A stretch of DNA of 64,000 nucleotides, from the NCBI RefSeq assembly GCF_000190595.1, contig NC_015167.1, positions 1,167,501-1,231,500 on the forward strand, in the 5' to 3' direction. This stretch comes from Cellulophaga lytica DSM 7489 (GTDB lineage: Bacteria; Bacteroidota; Bacteroidia; Flavobacteriales; Flavobacteriaceae). The notes beneath the pieces were generated by a model that was not told where the DNA came from, did no database searches, and was given only the letters and a program-made list of their open reading frames with translations. Made by a program: the position numbers and the translations under genes. Positions within the stretch are counted from its first letter, which is position 1. Every line of letters starts with the position of its first letter. This document shows, piece by piece, positions 31,002 through 38,714 of this stretch.

Positions 31002-31016
31002 GATTACAATGTAATC
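31002..31016. promoter_or_regulatory. 15-base perfect palindrome, possible operator
   Basis: GATTACAATGTAATC is a perfect inverted repeat (7+1+7) in the gap between the cyclo-ligase/peptide genes and uvrC. Size and symmetry suit a dimeric repressor site. No regulator gene lies next to it. Confidence 0.4.
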
Positions 31017-31032
31017 ATTTTTTTTTACAAAA

Positions 31033-31066
31033 ATCGATTAAGAGTGCATTTTTATCGATTAAAAGT
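31033..31066. repeat. Two 13-base direct repeats spaced 21 bases
   Basis: ATCGATTAAGAGT (31033-31045) and ATCGATTAAAAGT (31054-31066) differ by one base and start 21 bases apart, two helical turns, so they face the same side of the DNA. They could be paired activator sites. Confidence 0.45.
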
Positions 31067-31231
31067 ATAGTTAATAAAGATAATACTACTTTTTACAGGA
31101 GAAGTACCTCAATATATAAAACTTTTACAACATACAGTAAAATCTATATTTAATTGTTAAAAAAGCGTTAGTACAAGTAAAAAGACTAAGCTAAAACCAG
31201 CACAATCAAAAAAAGAGATTATTTTTACTCT

Positions 31232-33022
31232 ATGCCGCAAGAAATATCCATAAAATTACAATTAAGTACATTACCTAATAGTCCAGGAGTGTATCAATTT
31301 TACGATAAAGAAGAGAAAATATTATATGTAGGTAAGGCTAAAAACTTAAAAAAAAGAGTAAGCTCTTACTTTAACAAAACACATGATAATGGCAAAACTA
31401 AGGTTCTTGTAAAAAAAATAGTATATATTAAACATATTGTAGTAGACACAGAGTCTGATGCGCTATTACTAGAAAACAACTTAATAAAAAAGTACAAACC
31501 TAGGTATAACGTTTTACTAAAAGATGATAAAACATACCCTTGGATTTGCATAAAAAATGAGCGTTTTCCGCGTGTATTTTACACAAGAAACTTAATTAAA
31601 GATGGGTCTGAATATTTTGGACCTTACACAAATATGAAAACCGTTAGGGTTTTACTGGACTTAATTAAAAGTGTATACCCGTTACGCACTTGCAATTATG
31701 ATTTGTCTGCAGAAAAAATTAACGCACACAAATACAAAGTTTGCCTAGAGTATCATTTAGGTAATTGCAAAGGCCCTTGTGAAGGTTACCAAACTACAGA
31801 AGAATACCAAAGACAAATTGTAGAAATTAAAGACATTTTAAAAGGCAACTTTAAATCGTCTTTACATTATTTTAAAACTCAAATGAAATTTTTAGCTTCG
31901 GAAATGAGATTTGAAGAAGCACAAGATTTTAAAGAGAAAATTGAGGTTTTAGAAAACTATCAAGCAAAAACTACTATTGTAAATCCTAAGATTAATAATG
32001 TAGATGTTTTTTCAATTATATCTGATGAGAGCTACGCTTACATTAATTTTTTACAATTGTCTCACGGAGCAATTATTAGATCTCACACACTAGAACTAAA
32101 GAAAAAGCTGAATGAAACTGATGAAGAACTTCTTCAATTAGGAATTATAGAAATTAGACAACGTTTTAAGTCGCACTCTAGAGAATTATACCTGCCTTTT
32201 CCTGTAACTGTAGACCGCAATTTAAAAGTTACAATACCCAAACTTGGCGATAAAAAAAGAATTCTAGAGTTGTCTGAAAGAAACGCAAAGTATTTTAGAA
32301 TGGAGCGTTTTAAACAATTAAAAGTTACAGATCCGGACAGGCACACAAACCGTATAATGGCGCAAATGAAAAAAGATTTACGTTTGTCTGAAGAACCAAG
32401 ACACATAGAGTGTTTTGACAACTCCAACATACAAGGCACAAACCCGGTTGCAGCCTGTGTTGTATTTAAAAATGGTAAACCTGCAAAAAAAGAGTATCGC
32501 CATTACAACATAAAAACTGTTGTAGGGCCAGATGATTTTGCCTCTATGGAAGAGGTTGTTTTTAGACGTTATAAAAGATTATTAGAGGAAGAACAGCCTT
32601 TACCACAACTAATTGTTATTGATGGCGGTAAAGGACAACTATCTTCTGCTCTTAAAAGTTTAGATGCCTTAGAATTAAGAGGAAAAATAGCAATTATAGG
32701 CATTGCAAAAAGATTAGAAGAAATTTATTTCCCAGGAGATTCAATTCCGTTATATTTAGATAAAAAATCTGAAAGCTTAAAAATAGTACAACAACTACGT
32801 AATGAAGCACATAGATTTGGCATCACTTTTCACAGAAAAAAACGCAGTAATGCTGCTATAAATTCTGAGTTAGAAGGAATTGAAGGCGTTGGAGAAAAAA
32901 CCGCTACAGATCTTTTAAAATCGTTTAAATCTGTAAAAAGAATTAAAGAAGCCAGTATAGAGAAACTTGCCGAAGTTGTAGGGATGTCTAAAGCTCAAAA
33001 AATATATAACACCTTTCATTAA
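31232..33022 (+). CDS. uvrC: Excinuclease ABC subunit C
   Basis: Makes both incisions in UvrABC nucleotide excision repair. The 596-residue protein has the GIY-YIG domain at the start (NSPGVYQFYDKEEKILYVGK), a cysteine-containing central region (CLEYHLGNCKGPCEGY), a UvrB-interacting UVR segment (EMRFEEAQDFKEKIE), the RNase H-like domain with IECFDNSNIQGTNPVAACVV and IVIDGGKGQL, and C-terminal helix-hairpin-helix motifs (EGIEGVGEKTATDLLKSF). All parts are intact. The patatin-type gene follows 8 bases later. Confidence 0.97.
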   Translation: MPQEISIKLQLSTLPNSPGVYQFYDKEEKILYVGKAKNLKKRVSSYFNKTHDNGKTKVLVKKIVYIKHIVVDTESDALLLENNLIKKYKPRYNVLLKDDKTYPWICIKNERFPRVFYTRNLIKDGSEYFGPYTNMKTVRVLLDLIKSVYPLRTCNYDLSAEKINAHKYKVCLEYHLGNCKGPCEGYQTTEEYQRQIVEIKDILKGNFKSSLHYFKTQMKFLASEMRFEEAQDFKEKIEVLENYQAKTTIVNPKINNVDVFSIISDESYAYINFLQLSHGAIIRSHTLELKKKLNETDEELLQLGIIEIRQRFKSHSRELYLPFPVTVDRNLKVTIPKLGDKKRILELSERNAKYFRMERFKQLKVTDPDRHTNRIMAQMKKDLRLSEEPRHIECFDNSNIQGTNPVAACVVFKNGKPAKKEYRHYNIKTVVGPDDFASMEEVVFRRYKRLLEEEQPLPQLIVIDGGKGQLSSALKSLDALELRGKIAIIGIAKRLEEIYFPGDSIPLYLDKKSESLKIVQQLRNEAHRFGITFHRKKRSNAAINSELEGIEGVGEKTATDLLKSFKSVKRIKEASIEKLAEVVGMSKAQKIYNTFH

Positions 33023-33030
33023 ATAAAAAA

Positions 33031-35292
33031 ATGAAGAAAACAATAGTTATTGTAACGCTACTTTTAATTAGCTGCACAGCTTTAGCTCAAATAAAAGCAC
33101 CTAAAGACAGTGTAAAAGTTGGCTTAGTACTTAGTGGTGGTGGCGCTAAGGGGTTGGCACATATTGGCGCCCTAAAAGTTATTGAAGAAGCTGGTGTTAA
33201 AATAGACTACATTGGAGGAACAAGTATGGGTGCTATTATTGGCGCCTTGTACGCATCTGGTTATTCTGCAAATGAACTAGATTCTATTTTTAAAAGTGTA
33301 GATGTATCTTTACTTATACAAGATAACCTGCCAAGAGGAGCAAAAACTTTTTATGATAAAGAAGACGCAGAACGCTACGCTTTAAGTTTGCCTTTTAACA
33401 ATTTTAAAGTTTCGTTTCCTTCCGCAATATCTAGCGGACAAAACATTTACAACTTACTTGTTAAGCTACTGTACCACGTTAAAGACACTAAAGATTTTAA
33501 CCAGCTGCCAATTCCTTTTTTTTGCATAGCAACAGATGTAGAAACTGGGCAAGAAATTTTATTAAACAAAGGATATTTACCTGAAGCTATTATGGCAAGT
33601 GGCACCTTCCCCTCTTTATTTGAGCCTGCTGAAATAGACAATAAAATATTAATAGATGGTGGAGTAGTAAACAATTATCCTATTAAAAAATTAAAAAAAT
33701 TAGGCGCAAATATTGTTATTGGTATAGACGTACAAGATGGTTTAGCAGACCGAGAGAAGCTTAGCTCTGGCACAGAGGTTTTACTACAAATTAACAATTA
33801 CAGAACTGTTAATGATATGAAAAGTAAAGCTAAATTAACAGATGTGCTTATAAAACCATCAATAGAAAAATATTCTGTTATAGATTTTGACCTTGGATCA
33901 GAAATTATAGCATCTGGAGAAGCTGCTGCCCAAAAAAAAATAAATGATCTTAAAAACATTGCCAAACAACGTGGTATTGTAACAGAACAAAAACAGTGTA
34001 TAAAACCACACGACTCTATTACCATAAACAGACTAATTATTTCTGGCAATGAAGACTACACAAGAGCTTACATTAAAGGTAAACTAAGGTTAGATTTAGA
34101 CAAACAAATATCTTTTAACAAACTACAGCAAGGCATTAACAACTTAGCTGCCACTAATAATTTTAAAACAATACGCTATACATTAGACACCAGACCATCT
34201 TTAGACTCAGAGGAAGATGAACTTGTTTTAAAATTAAAAATAAAAGAAAATAAAAATAAAATGTTTATTAAAATGGGTGCTCATTATGATGATATTTATA
34301 AAAGTGCAGCCATTATAAACCTCACTAAAAAAAATATTTTTTTACAAGATGATGTTGGCTCTTTTGATTTTATTCTAGGAGATAATATTAGGTACAAAAT
34401 GCAATACTACCTAGATAAAGGTTTTTACTGGAGTTTTGGACTAAATTCTACTTTTAATGACTACAATTACGAAATAGATTACAACATTATCAAATCTAAT
34501 TTTGTTGTTCCAGACACGGGTATTAACAACATTAACATAAACGCTACTAACCTCACAAACCAGGCGTATATACAAACCGTTTGGAACGAAGAATTTGCCT
34601 TTAGTTTAGGTGCAGAACATAGGTTTTTAAAATACACTTCGCGAACGCTACAGCAAGATGATACTGAAAACAACGAAGACTTTAGAACCATTTTTGAAAA
34701 AAGTAACTACTATAGCACATTTGCCAAGTTAAAACTAGACACCTACAATGATAAATATTTCCCAAGCAAGGGAGTATATTTTAATGGCGACTTACATTTT
34801 TACATGTTTTCATCAGACTACAACAATAACTTTAAAGAGTTTTCTATTGCACAAGGCACTGTTGGTACCGCTTTTCCTATTGCCAATAATTTATCTTTAA
34901 ACATAGAAGCTGGTGGTGGATTTAAACTAGGAAATTCTAATGTTAGATCTTTAGACTTTATTATGGGTGGTTACGGAAACAATTTAGGAGACGGCTACGT
35001 TTCCTTTTTAGGGTATGATTTTATTAGTTTAACTGGTAATAGTTATATAAAAGGACTTACTAGGTTAGATTATGAGTTTAGCCCCAAAAATCATTTATTA
35101 TTAGCCGCAAATTTTGCCAACATAGATGATGATATTTTTAGAACCGCAGAGTGGTTTAAACTGCCAGATTATACTGGTTATGGTGTTGGTTACGGATTTG
35201 AATCCTTTTTAGGACCAATACAAACAATATACTCTTGGTCTCCAGAAAAAAACAAAGGAAGACTATTTTTTAGCATAGGTTACTGGTTTTAA
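33031..35292 (+). CDS. Patatin-like phospholipase with outer-membrane barrel
   Basis: A 753-residue exported protein. After the signal peptide (cut near ALAQ) comes a patatin domain with an intact Ser-Asp dyad: oxyanion loop SGGGAKGLAHIGAL, nucleophile GGTSMGAIIGAL and DGGVVNNYP. A POTRA-like segment follows (RLIISGNEDYTRAYIKGKLR) and then a BamA/surface-antigen-type barrel ending in FFSIGYWF. This matches type Vd (PlpD-like) proteins, which display or release a lipase; in Bacteroidota the patatin domain may stay periplasmic. It is the second gene after uvrC. Confidence 0.9.
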   Translation: MKKTIVIVTLLLISCTALAQIKAPKDSVKVGLVLSGGGAKGLAHIGALKVIEEAGVKIDYIGGTSMGAIIGALYASGYSANELDSIFKSVDVSLLIQDNLPRGAKTFYDKEDAERYALSLPFNNFKVSFPSAISSGQNIYNLLVKLLYHVKDTKDFNQLPIPFFCIATDVETGQEILLNKGYLPEAIMASGTFPSLFEPAEIDNKILIDGGVVNNYPIKKLKKLGANIVIGIDVQDGLADREKLSSGTEVLLQINNYRTVNDMKSKAKLTDVLIKPSIEKYSVIDFDLGSEIIASGEAAAQKKINDLKNIAKQRGIVTEQKQCIKPHDSITINRLIISGNEDYTRAYIKGKLRLDLDKQISFNKLQQGINNLAATNNFKTIRYTLDTRPSLDSEEDELVLKLKIKENKNKMFIKMGAHYDDIYKSAAIINLTKKNIFLQDDVGSFDFILGDNIRYKMQYYLDKGFYWSFGLNSTFNDYNYEIDYNIIKSNFVVPDTGINNININATNLTNQAYIQTVWNEEFAFSLGAEHRFLKYTSRTLQQDDTENNEDFRTIFEKSNYYSTFAKLKLDTYNDKYFPSKGVYFNGDLHFYMFSSDYNNNFKEFSIAQGTVGTAFPIANNLSLNIEAGGGFKLGNSNVRSLDFIMGGYGNNLGDGYVSFLGYDFISLTGNSYIKGLTRLDYEFSPKNHLLLAANFANIDDDIFRTAEWFKLPDYTGYGVGYGFESFLGPIQTIYSWSPEKNKGRLFFSIGYWF

Positions 35293-35435
35293 TTTACCAA
35301 TTAACTATAAGCAAACCTAAGGTTCATCTATTTTTACGATATTTGTAAGAACAAAACTGTTTTATGTTATTATTTAGAATTGATATTACCGCCCATCTTA
35401 GGGCAATGTGGTGAAGCAAATGTTTTAAACCTGTA

Positions 35436-35461
35436 TTTCATCTTTCTGCTAAAAGATGAAA
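35436..35461 (+). other. Hairpin in the hppD upstream region
   Basis: TTTCATCTTT pairs perfectly with AAAGATGAAA around a six-base loop, followed by a short T-run (ATTTTATC). It may be a weak terminator for the patatin gene or a leader structure of hppD, whose ATG is 43 bases on. A weaker GCCC/GGGC hairpin lies at 35391-35404. Confidence 0.4.
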
Positions 35462-35503
35462 ATTTTATCATATCAAATTATATAAACTTTAAAACAAAAT
35501 ATT

Positions 35504-36646
35504 ATGTCAACATTAGACAATACATCGCTTAAATTACCAAAAGAAAATTTAGAAGCAGAAGACTTTTTACCATTATTAGGAACAGACTATGTAGAACTTT
35601 ATGTAGGTAATGCAAAACAAGCAGCACATTATTATATGTCTGCATGGGGTTTTCAGCCACTAGCATACGCTGGCCTAGAAACTGGTTTAAAAGACCGTGT
35701 ATCTTACGTAATAGAACAAGGTAAAATTAGGTTAGTACTAACCTCTCCTTTAAATTCTGGAGGAGATATAAACAGGCATATTGACGCTCATGGAGATGGC
35801 GTAAAAACAGTTGCCCTTTGGGTAGATGATGCTACAAAAAGTTATAAAGAAACAACTAGCAGAGGTGCAGAAAGTTATTTTGAACCAAAAAAAGAAGAAG
35901 ATGAAAACGGAGAAGTTGTTTTCTCTGGAATACATACTTATGGTGAAACTGTACACGTTTTTGTAGAAAGAAGCAATTACAAAGGTATATTTTTACCAGG
36001 TTATAAAGCTTGGAACCCACATTATAAGCCTGCAGATACCGGCTTAAAATACATAGATCATATGGTAGGTAATGTAGGGTGGAATGAGATGAACAAATGG
36101 TGTGAGTTTTATGCTAAAGTAATGGGGTTTGCACAGCTTGTTTCTTTTGATGATAAAGACATATCTACAGAATACACTGCTCTAATGAGTAAGGTTATGA
36201 GTAACGGTAATGGCCGTATTAAATTTCCAATTAACGAACCTGCGGAAGGAAGAAAAAAATCTCAGATTGAAGAGTACATAGATTTTTATAACGGAGCAGG
36301 TGTACAACATATGGCATTAGCTACAGATAACATTATAGAAACTGTAACTGCATTAAGAGATCGTGGCGTAGAATTTTTAACTGTTCCTAGCTCTTATTAC
36401 GAAGATGTTTTAGACAGAGTTGGTGAAATTGATGAGGACTTAGCACCTTTAAAAGAACTAGGCATTTTAATAGATAAAGATGATGAAGGCTACTTATTAC
36501 AAATATTTACGAAGCCTATTTTAGACAGACCAACAATGTTTATAGAAATTATACAAAGAAAAGGCGCAAAGTCTTTTGGTAAAGGAAACTTTAAAGCGCT
36601 ATTTGAAGCCATAGAAAGAGAGCAAGAATCTAGAGGAACCCTTTAA
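35504..36646 (+). CDS. hppD: 4-hydroxyphenylpyruvate dioxygenase
   Basis: Non-heme iron enzyme that turns 4-hydroxyphenylpyruvate into homogentisate in tyrosine breakdown. The 380-residue protein has two vicinal-oxygen-chelate domains: the N-terminal LGTDYVELYVGNAKQAAHYY and the catalytic C-terminal half starting near YIDHMVGNVGWNEMNKWCEF. The first iron histidine is in IDHMVGNV, the second in GAGVQHMALATDNI and the glutamate in MFIEIIQRKGAKSFGKGNF. Tryptophan 2,3-dioxygenase is encoded 1.1 kb downstream, so this area handles aromatic amino acid catabolism. Confidence 0.96.
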   Translation: MSTLDNTSLKLPKENLEAEDFLPLLGTDYVELYVGNAKQAAHYYMSAWGFQPLAYAGLETGLKDRVSYVIEQGKIRLVLTSPLNSGGDINRHIDAHGDGVKTVALWVDDATKSYKETTSRGAESYFEPKKEEDENGEVVFSGIHTYGETVHVFVERSNYKGIFLPGYKAWNPHYKPADTGLKYIDHMVGNVGWNEMNKWCEFYAKVMGFAQLVSFDDKDISTEYTALMSKVMSNGNGRIKFPINEPAEGRKKSQIEEYIDFYNGAGVQHMALATDNIIETVTALRDRGVEFLTVPSSYYEDVLDRVGEIDEDLAPLKELGILIDKDDEGYLLQIFTKPILDRPTMFIEIIQRKGAKSFGKGNFKALFEAIEREQESRGTL

Positions 36647-36736
36647 CAAAACCGCTATATTATTATGAATGCAGTAATTTTTGCATTTAAAAGCTAAAGT
36701 AGTGTTAACACTTTAGTTAAAGTAAGTTAAAACCAA

Positions 36737-36766
36737 TTATTACTCTGAATTAATGTAGTACTTTTG
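36737..36766 (+). promoter_or_regulatory. Promoter of the candidate small RNA
   Basis: TTA (36737-36739), a 19-base gap and TACTTTTG (36759-36766) match the Bacteroidota promoter with one -33 mismatch. The predicted start, about 36,771, coincides with the 5' edge of the first RNA hairpin. Confidence 0.6.
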
Positions 36767-36770
36767 ACGG

Positions 36771-36875
36771 CATAAGGGGTGGTTCCCTTATTAACTTTAA
36801 GTATTGGTTTTTCATAATTTAAAGTTTGGTTGGTTATTTAGGAAAAGCCCAGTTTTAAGACTGGGCTTTTTTTTA
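36771..36875 (+). ncRNA. Candidate three-hairpin small RNA (about 105 nt)
   Basis: Hairpin 1 is ATAAGGG / CCCTTAT with loop GTGGTT (36772-36791). Hairpin 2 pairs AACTTTAA (36793-36800) with TTAAAGTT (36819-36826) over an 18-base loop. Hairpin 3 is a perfect 10-base terminator stem (36843-36852 with 36861-36870) with a T-run. A well-formed promoter ends just before hairpin 1. The layout is that of an independent small RNA between hppD and a DUF3108 gene. It might belong to a described flavobacterial RNA class such as Flavo-1, but I cannot confirm that by eye. It lacks the GGAA-loop signature of SRP RNA. Confidence 0.6.
36843..36875 (+). terminator. Terminator of the candidate small RNA
   Basis: AAAAGCCCAG / CTGGGCTTTT, loop TTTTAAGA, then a continuing T-run to about 36874. 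It is separated from the hppD stop by nearly 200 bases, so it fits the small RNA better than hppD. Confidence 0.9.
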
Positions 36876-36962
36876 TGCAATACTTTGGAACAAAAATTGT
36901 TTAAATAATTGTAAAGACATTTAATTGTATTTTCAATTTTAGTAATTTTACATCATAACGAT

Positions 36963-37742
36963 ATGAAAAAAGTATACATAACCCTTTTATTACTAGCAAC
37001 TTTTTCTGCTAACTCCCAAAATACGCACAGTGCGTTTAAAGCAGGAGAATGGCTACGCTTTAGAATTCATTACGGAATTTTTAATGCTAGTTACGCCACA
37101 CTACAAGTTAAAAATGACAAAATAGACAACAAATCTGTTTACCACGTTGTTGGCAAAGGAAGAACCACAGGTTTAGCACGTGTATTTTTTAAAGTAGATG
37201 ATACTTACGAGAGCTATTTTGACAAAAATAATGGCAAACCCTATAAATTTGTTAGAAAAGTAAGTGAAGGTAGCTACACCTTAGATTTAGATATAGATTT
37301 TGATTATAAAAACAAAAAAGCTACTCTAAACGATCATAAAAAAGATAGAAAGTTAGACTTTTCTATAGATCATAAAATACAAGACTTAATATCTGCTTTT
37401 TACTATCTTAGAAACAACTATAAACCAGAAGATTTAAAAAAAGGGGAATTTGTTGTTTTAAATTTACTTTATGATGATGATGGTATTTTTAAGTTTAAAC
37501 TTAAATATTTAGGAAAAGAAACTTTAAAAACTAAATACGGTAAAGTAGAATGTCATAAATTTAGACCCTACGTAGAGTCTGGTCGTGTTTTTAAAGAACA
37601 AGAAAGCTTATCACTATGGGTTTCTAATGATGACAATAGAATTCCTATTAGAATAAAAGCAGACCTAGCTGTTGGCTCTATAAAGGCAGACCTAGATGGT
37701 TATGCCGGATTAAAGCATCAGTTTAAAATAATAATGGACTAA
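36963..37742 (+). CDS. DUF3108 domain exported protein
   Basis: A 259-residue protein with a signal peptide (ending near SANSQ) followed by a single beta-rich DUF3108 domain: FKAGEWLRFRIHYGIFNASYATLQV near the start and YGKVECHKFRPYVESGRVF in the second half. Function of this periplasmic family is unknown. The tryptophan 2,3-dioxygenase gene starts 6 bases after its stop, so they are likely cotranscribed, which does not by itself indicate shared function. Confidence 0.82.
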   Translation: MKKVYITLLLLATFSANSQNTHSAFKAGEWLRFRIHYGIFNASYATLQVKNDKIDNKSVYHVVGKGRTTGLARVFFKVDDTYESYFDKNNGKPYKFVRKVSEGSYTLDLDIDFDYKNKKATLNDHKKDRKLDFSIDHKIQDLISAFYYLRNNYKPEDLKKGEFVVLNLLYDDDGIFKFKLKYLGKETLKTKYGKVECHKFRPYVESGRVFKEQESLSLWVSNDDNRIPIRIKADLAVGSIKADLDGYAGLKHQFKIIMD

Positions 37743-37748
37743 CATTTA

Positions 37749-38714
37749 ATGGACAATAAAGAAAAGATAGCGTCTCAAATTTTAAAATTAGAAGAAAAAT
37801 ACAAAGGATCTGGACAAGATTTAAGCTCATACCTAGATGGGTTACTTTATGAAAAATACCTTACCTATTGGGATTATATTCATTTAGACACGCTTTTAAG
37901 TTTACAAATACCAAGAACACATTTTCCGGATGAGGAAATTTTTATAATGTATCATCAAATAACGGAATTGTACTTTAAGTTAATTTTACATGAGCAAAAG
38001 CAAATTGTAGATGACAAATCTCAAGATGTTGATTTTTTTATAGAAAAGGCCAATAGAATAAACAGCTATTTTAAAGTTCTTATATCTTCATTTAGTATTA
38101 TGATTAATGGTATGGATAGAGAGCAATTTTTAAAATACAGAATGGCGCTATTGCCAGCTAGTGGTTTTCAGTCTGCACAATACAGAATGATAGAACTTTA
38201 TGCTGCTCCTTTAGAGAACTTAGTTCATAAAACAAAAAGAGAACAGTACTCATCAGAAAACAGTATTGAAGAACTTTATGAAGAAATTTACTGGAAAAAC
38301 GGAGCTACAGACAAAGATACCGGAGAAAAAACACTAACACTTAAACAATTTGAGTACAGGTACACACCGCGTTTAATACGTATTGCCAACCAAGTAAAAG
38401 ACAATACAATTTATCACAAATACCTTGCCTTGCCTAAAAAAAGTCAAGAAAACAAGGAGTTAATAAGCGCATTAAAAGCATTAGATATAAATGCAAATGT
38501 AAATTGGCCACTAATGCATATGGGCTCTGCTTACAAATATTTAGCTAAAGATAAAGAAGCTATAGATGCTACCGGAGGAACCAATTGGAAACAATATTTA
38601 CCTCCAAGTTTTCAAAAAGTAGTGTTTTTCCCTTATTTATATACAAAAGAAGAGTTAAATAATTGGGGAAAAGAATGGATAGACCATATCTTTAACCCCG
38701 AAAAATCTAAATAA
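37749..38714 (+). CDS. Tryptophan 2,3-dioxygenase family protein
   Basis: Heme enzyme that opens the indole ring of tryptophan to N-formylkynurenine. The 321-residue protein shows MYHQITELYFKLILHEQ, where canonical members have HQxYELWFKQ, the LLPASGFQSAQYR segment, and the C-terminal heme-ligand region (WPLMHMGSAYKYL, then DATGGTNWKQYLPP). It is divergent from proteobacterial KynA but the key segments are kept. Its stop overlaps the next ATG by one base. With hppD nearby, it suggests aromatic amino acid degradation. Confidence 0.88.
   Translation: MDNKEKIASQILKLEEKYKGSGQDLSSYLDGLLYEKYLTYWDYIHLDTLLSLQIPRTHFPDEEIFIMYHQITELYFKLILHEQKQIVDDKSQDVDFFIEKANRINSYFKVLISSFSIMINGMDREQFLKYRMALLPASGFQSAQYRMIELYAAPLENLVHKTKREQYSSENSIEELYEEIYWKNGATDKDTGEKTLTLKQFEYRYTPRLIRIANQVKDNTIYHKYLALPKKSQENKELISALKALDINANVNWPLMHMGSAYKYLAKDKEAIDATGGTNWKQYLPPSFQKVVFFPYLYTKEELNNWGKEWIDHIFNPEKSK

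Larger units (their letters stand above)
30906..31231. other. Divergent intergenic region upstream of uvrC
   Basis: 326 bases holding the small membrane-peptide frame (30898-30984), the palindrome (31002-31016) and the 21-base-spaced direct repeats (31033-31066). From 31067 to 31231 I see only AT-rich sequence; a TATTTTTA stretch just before the uvrC ATG may be its -7 box. Confidence 0.6.
36647..36962. other. Intergenic region between hppD and the DUF3108 gene
   Basis: 316 bases without a coding frame. It holds the candidate small RNA with its promoter and terminator (36737-36875). The remaining flanks (36647-36736 and 36876-36962) are AT-rich and showed nothing further except a weak TAATTTTA box about 13 bases before the next ATG. 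Confidence 0.65.

Noticed and set aside
36840-36875. Reading the 36.8 kb hairpin simply as the hppD terminator
   Set aside because: It is almost 200 bases from the hppD stop, and a promoter plus two further hairpins lie directly upstream, so a separate RNA fits better; hppD read-through cannot be excluded.
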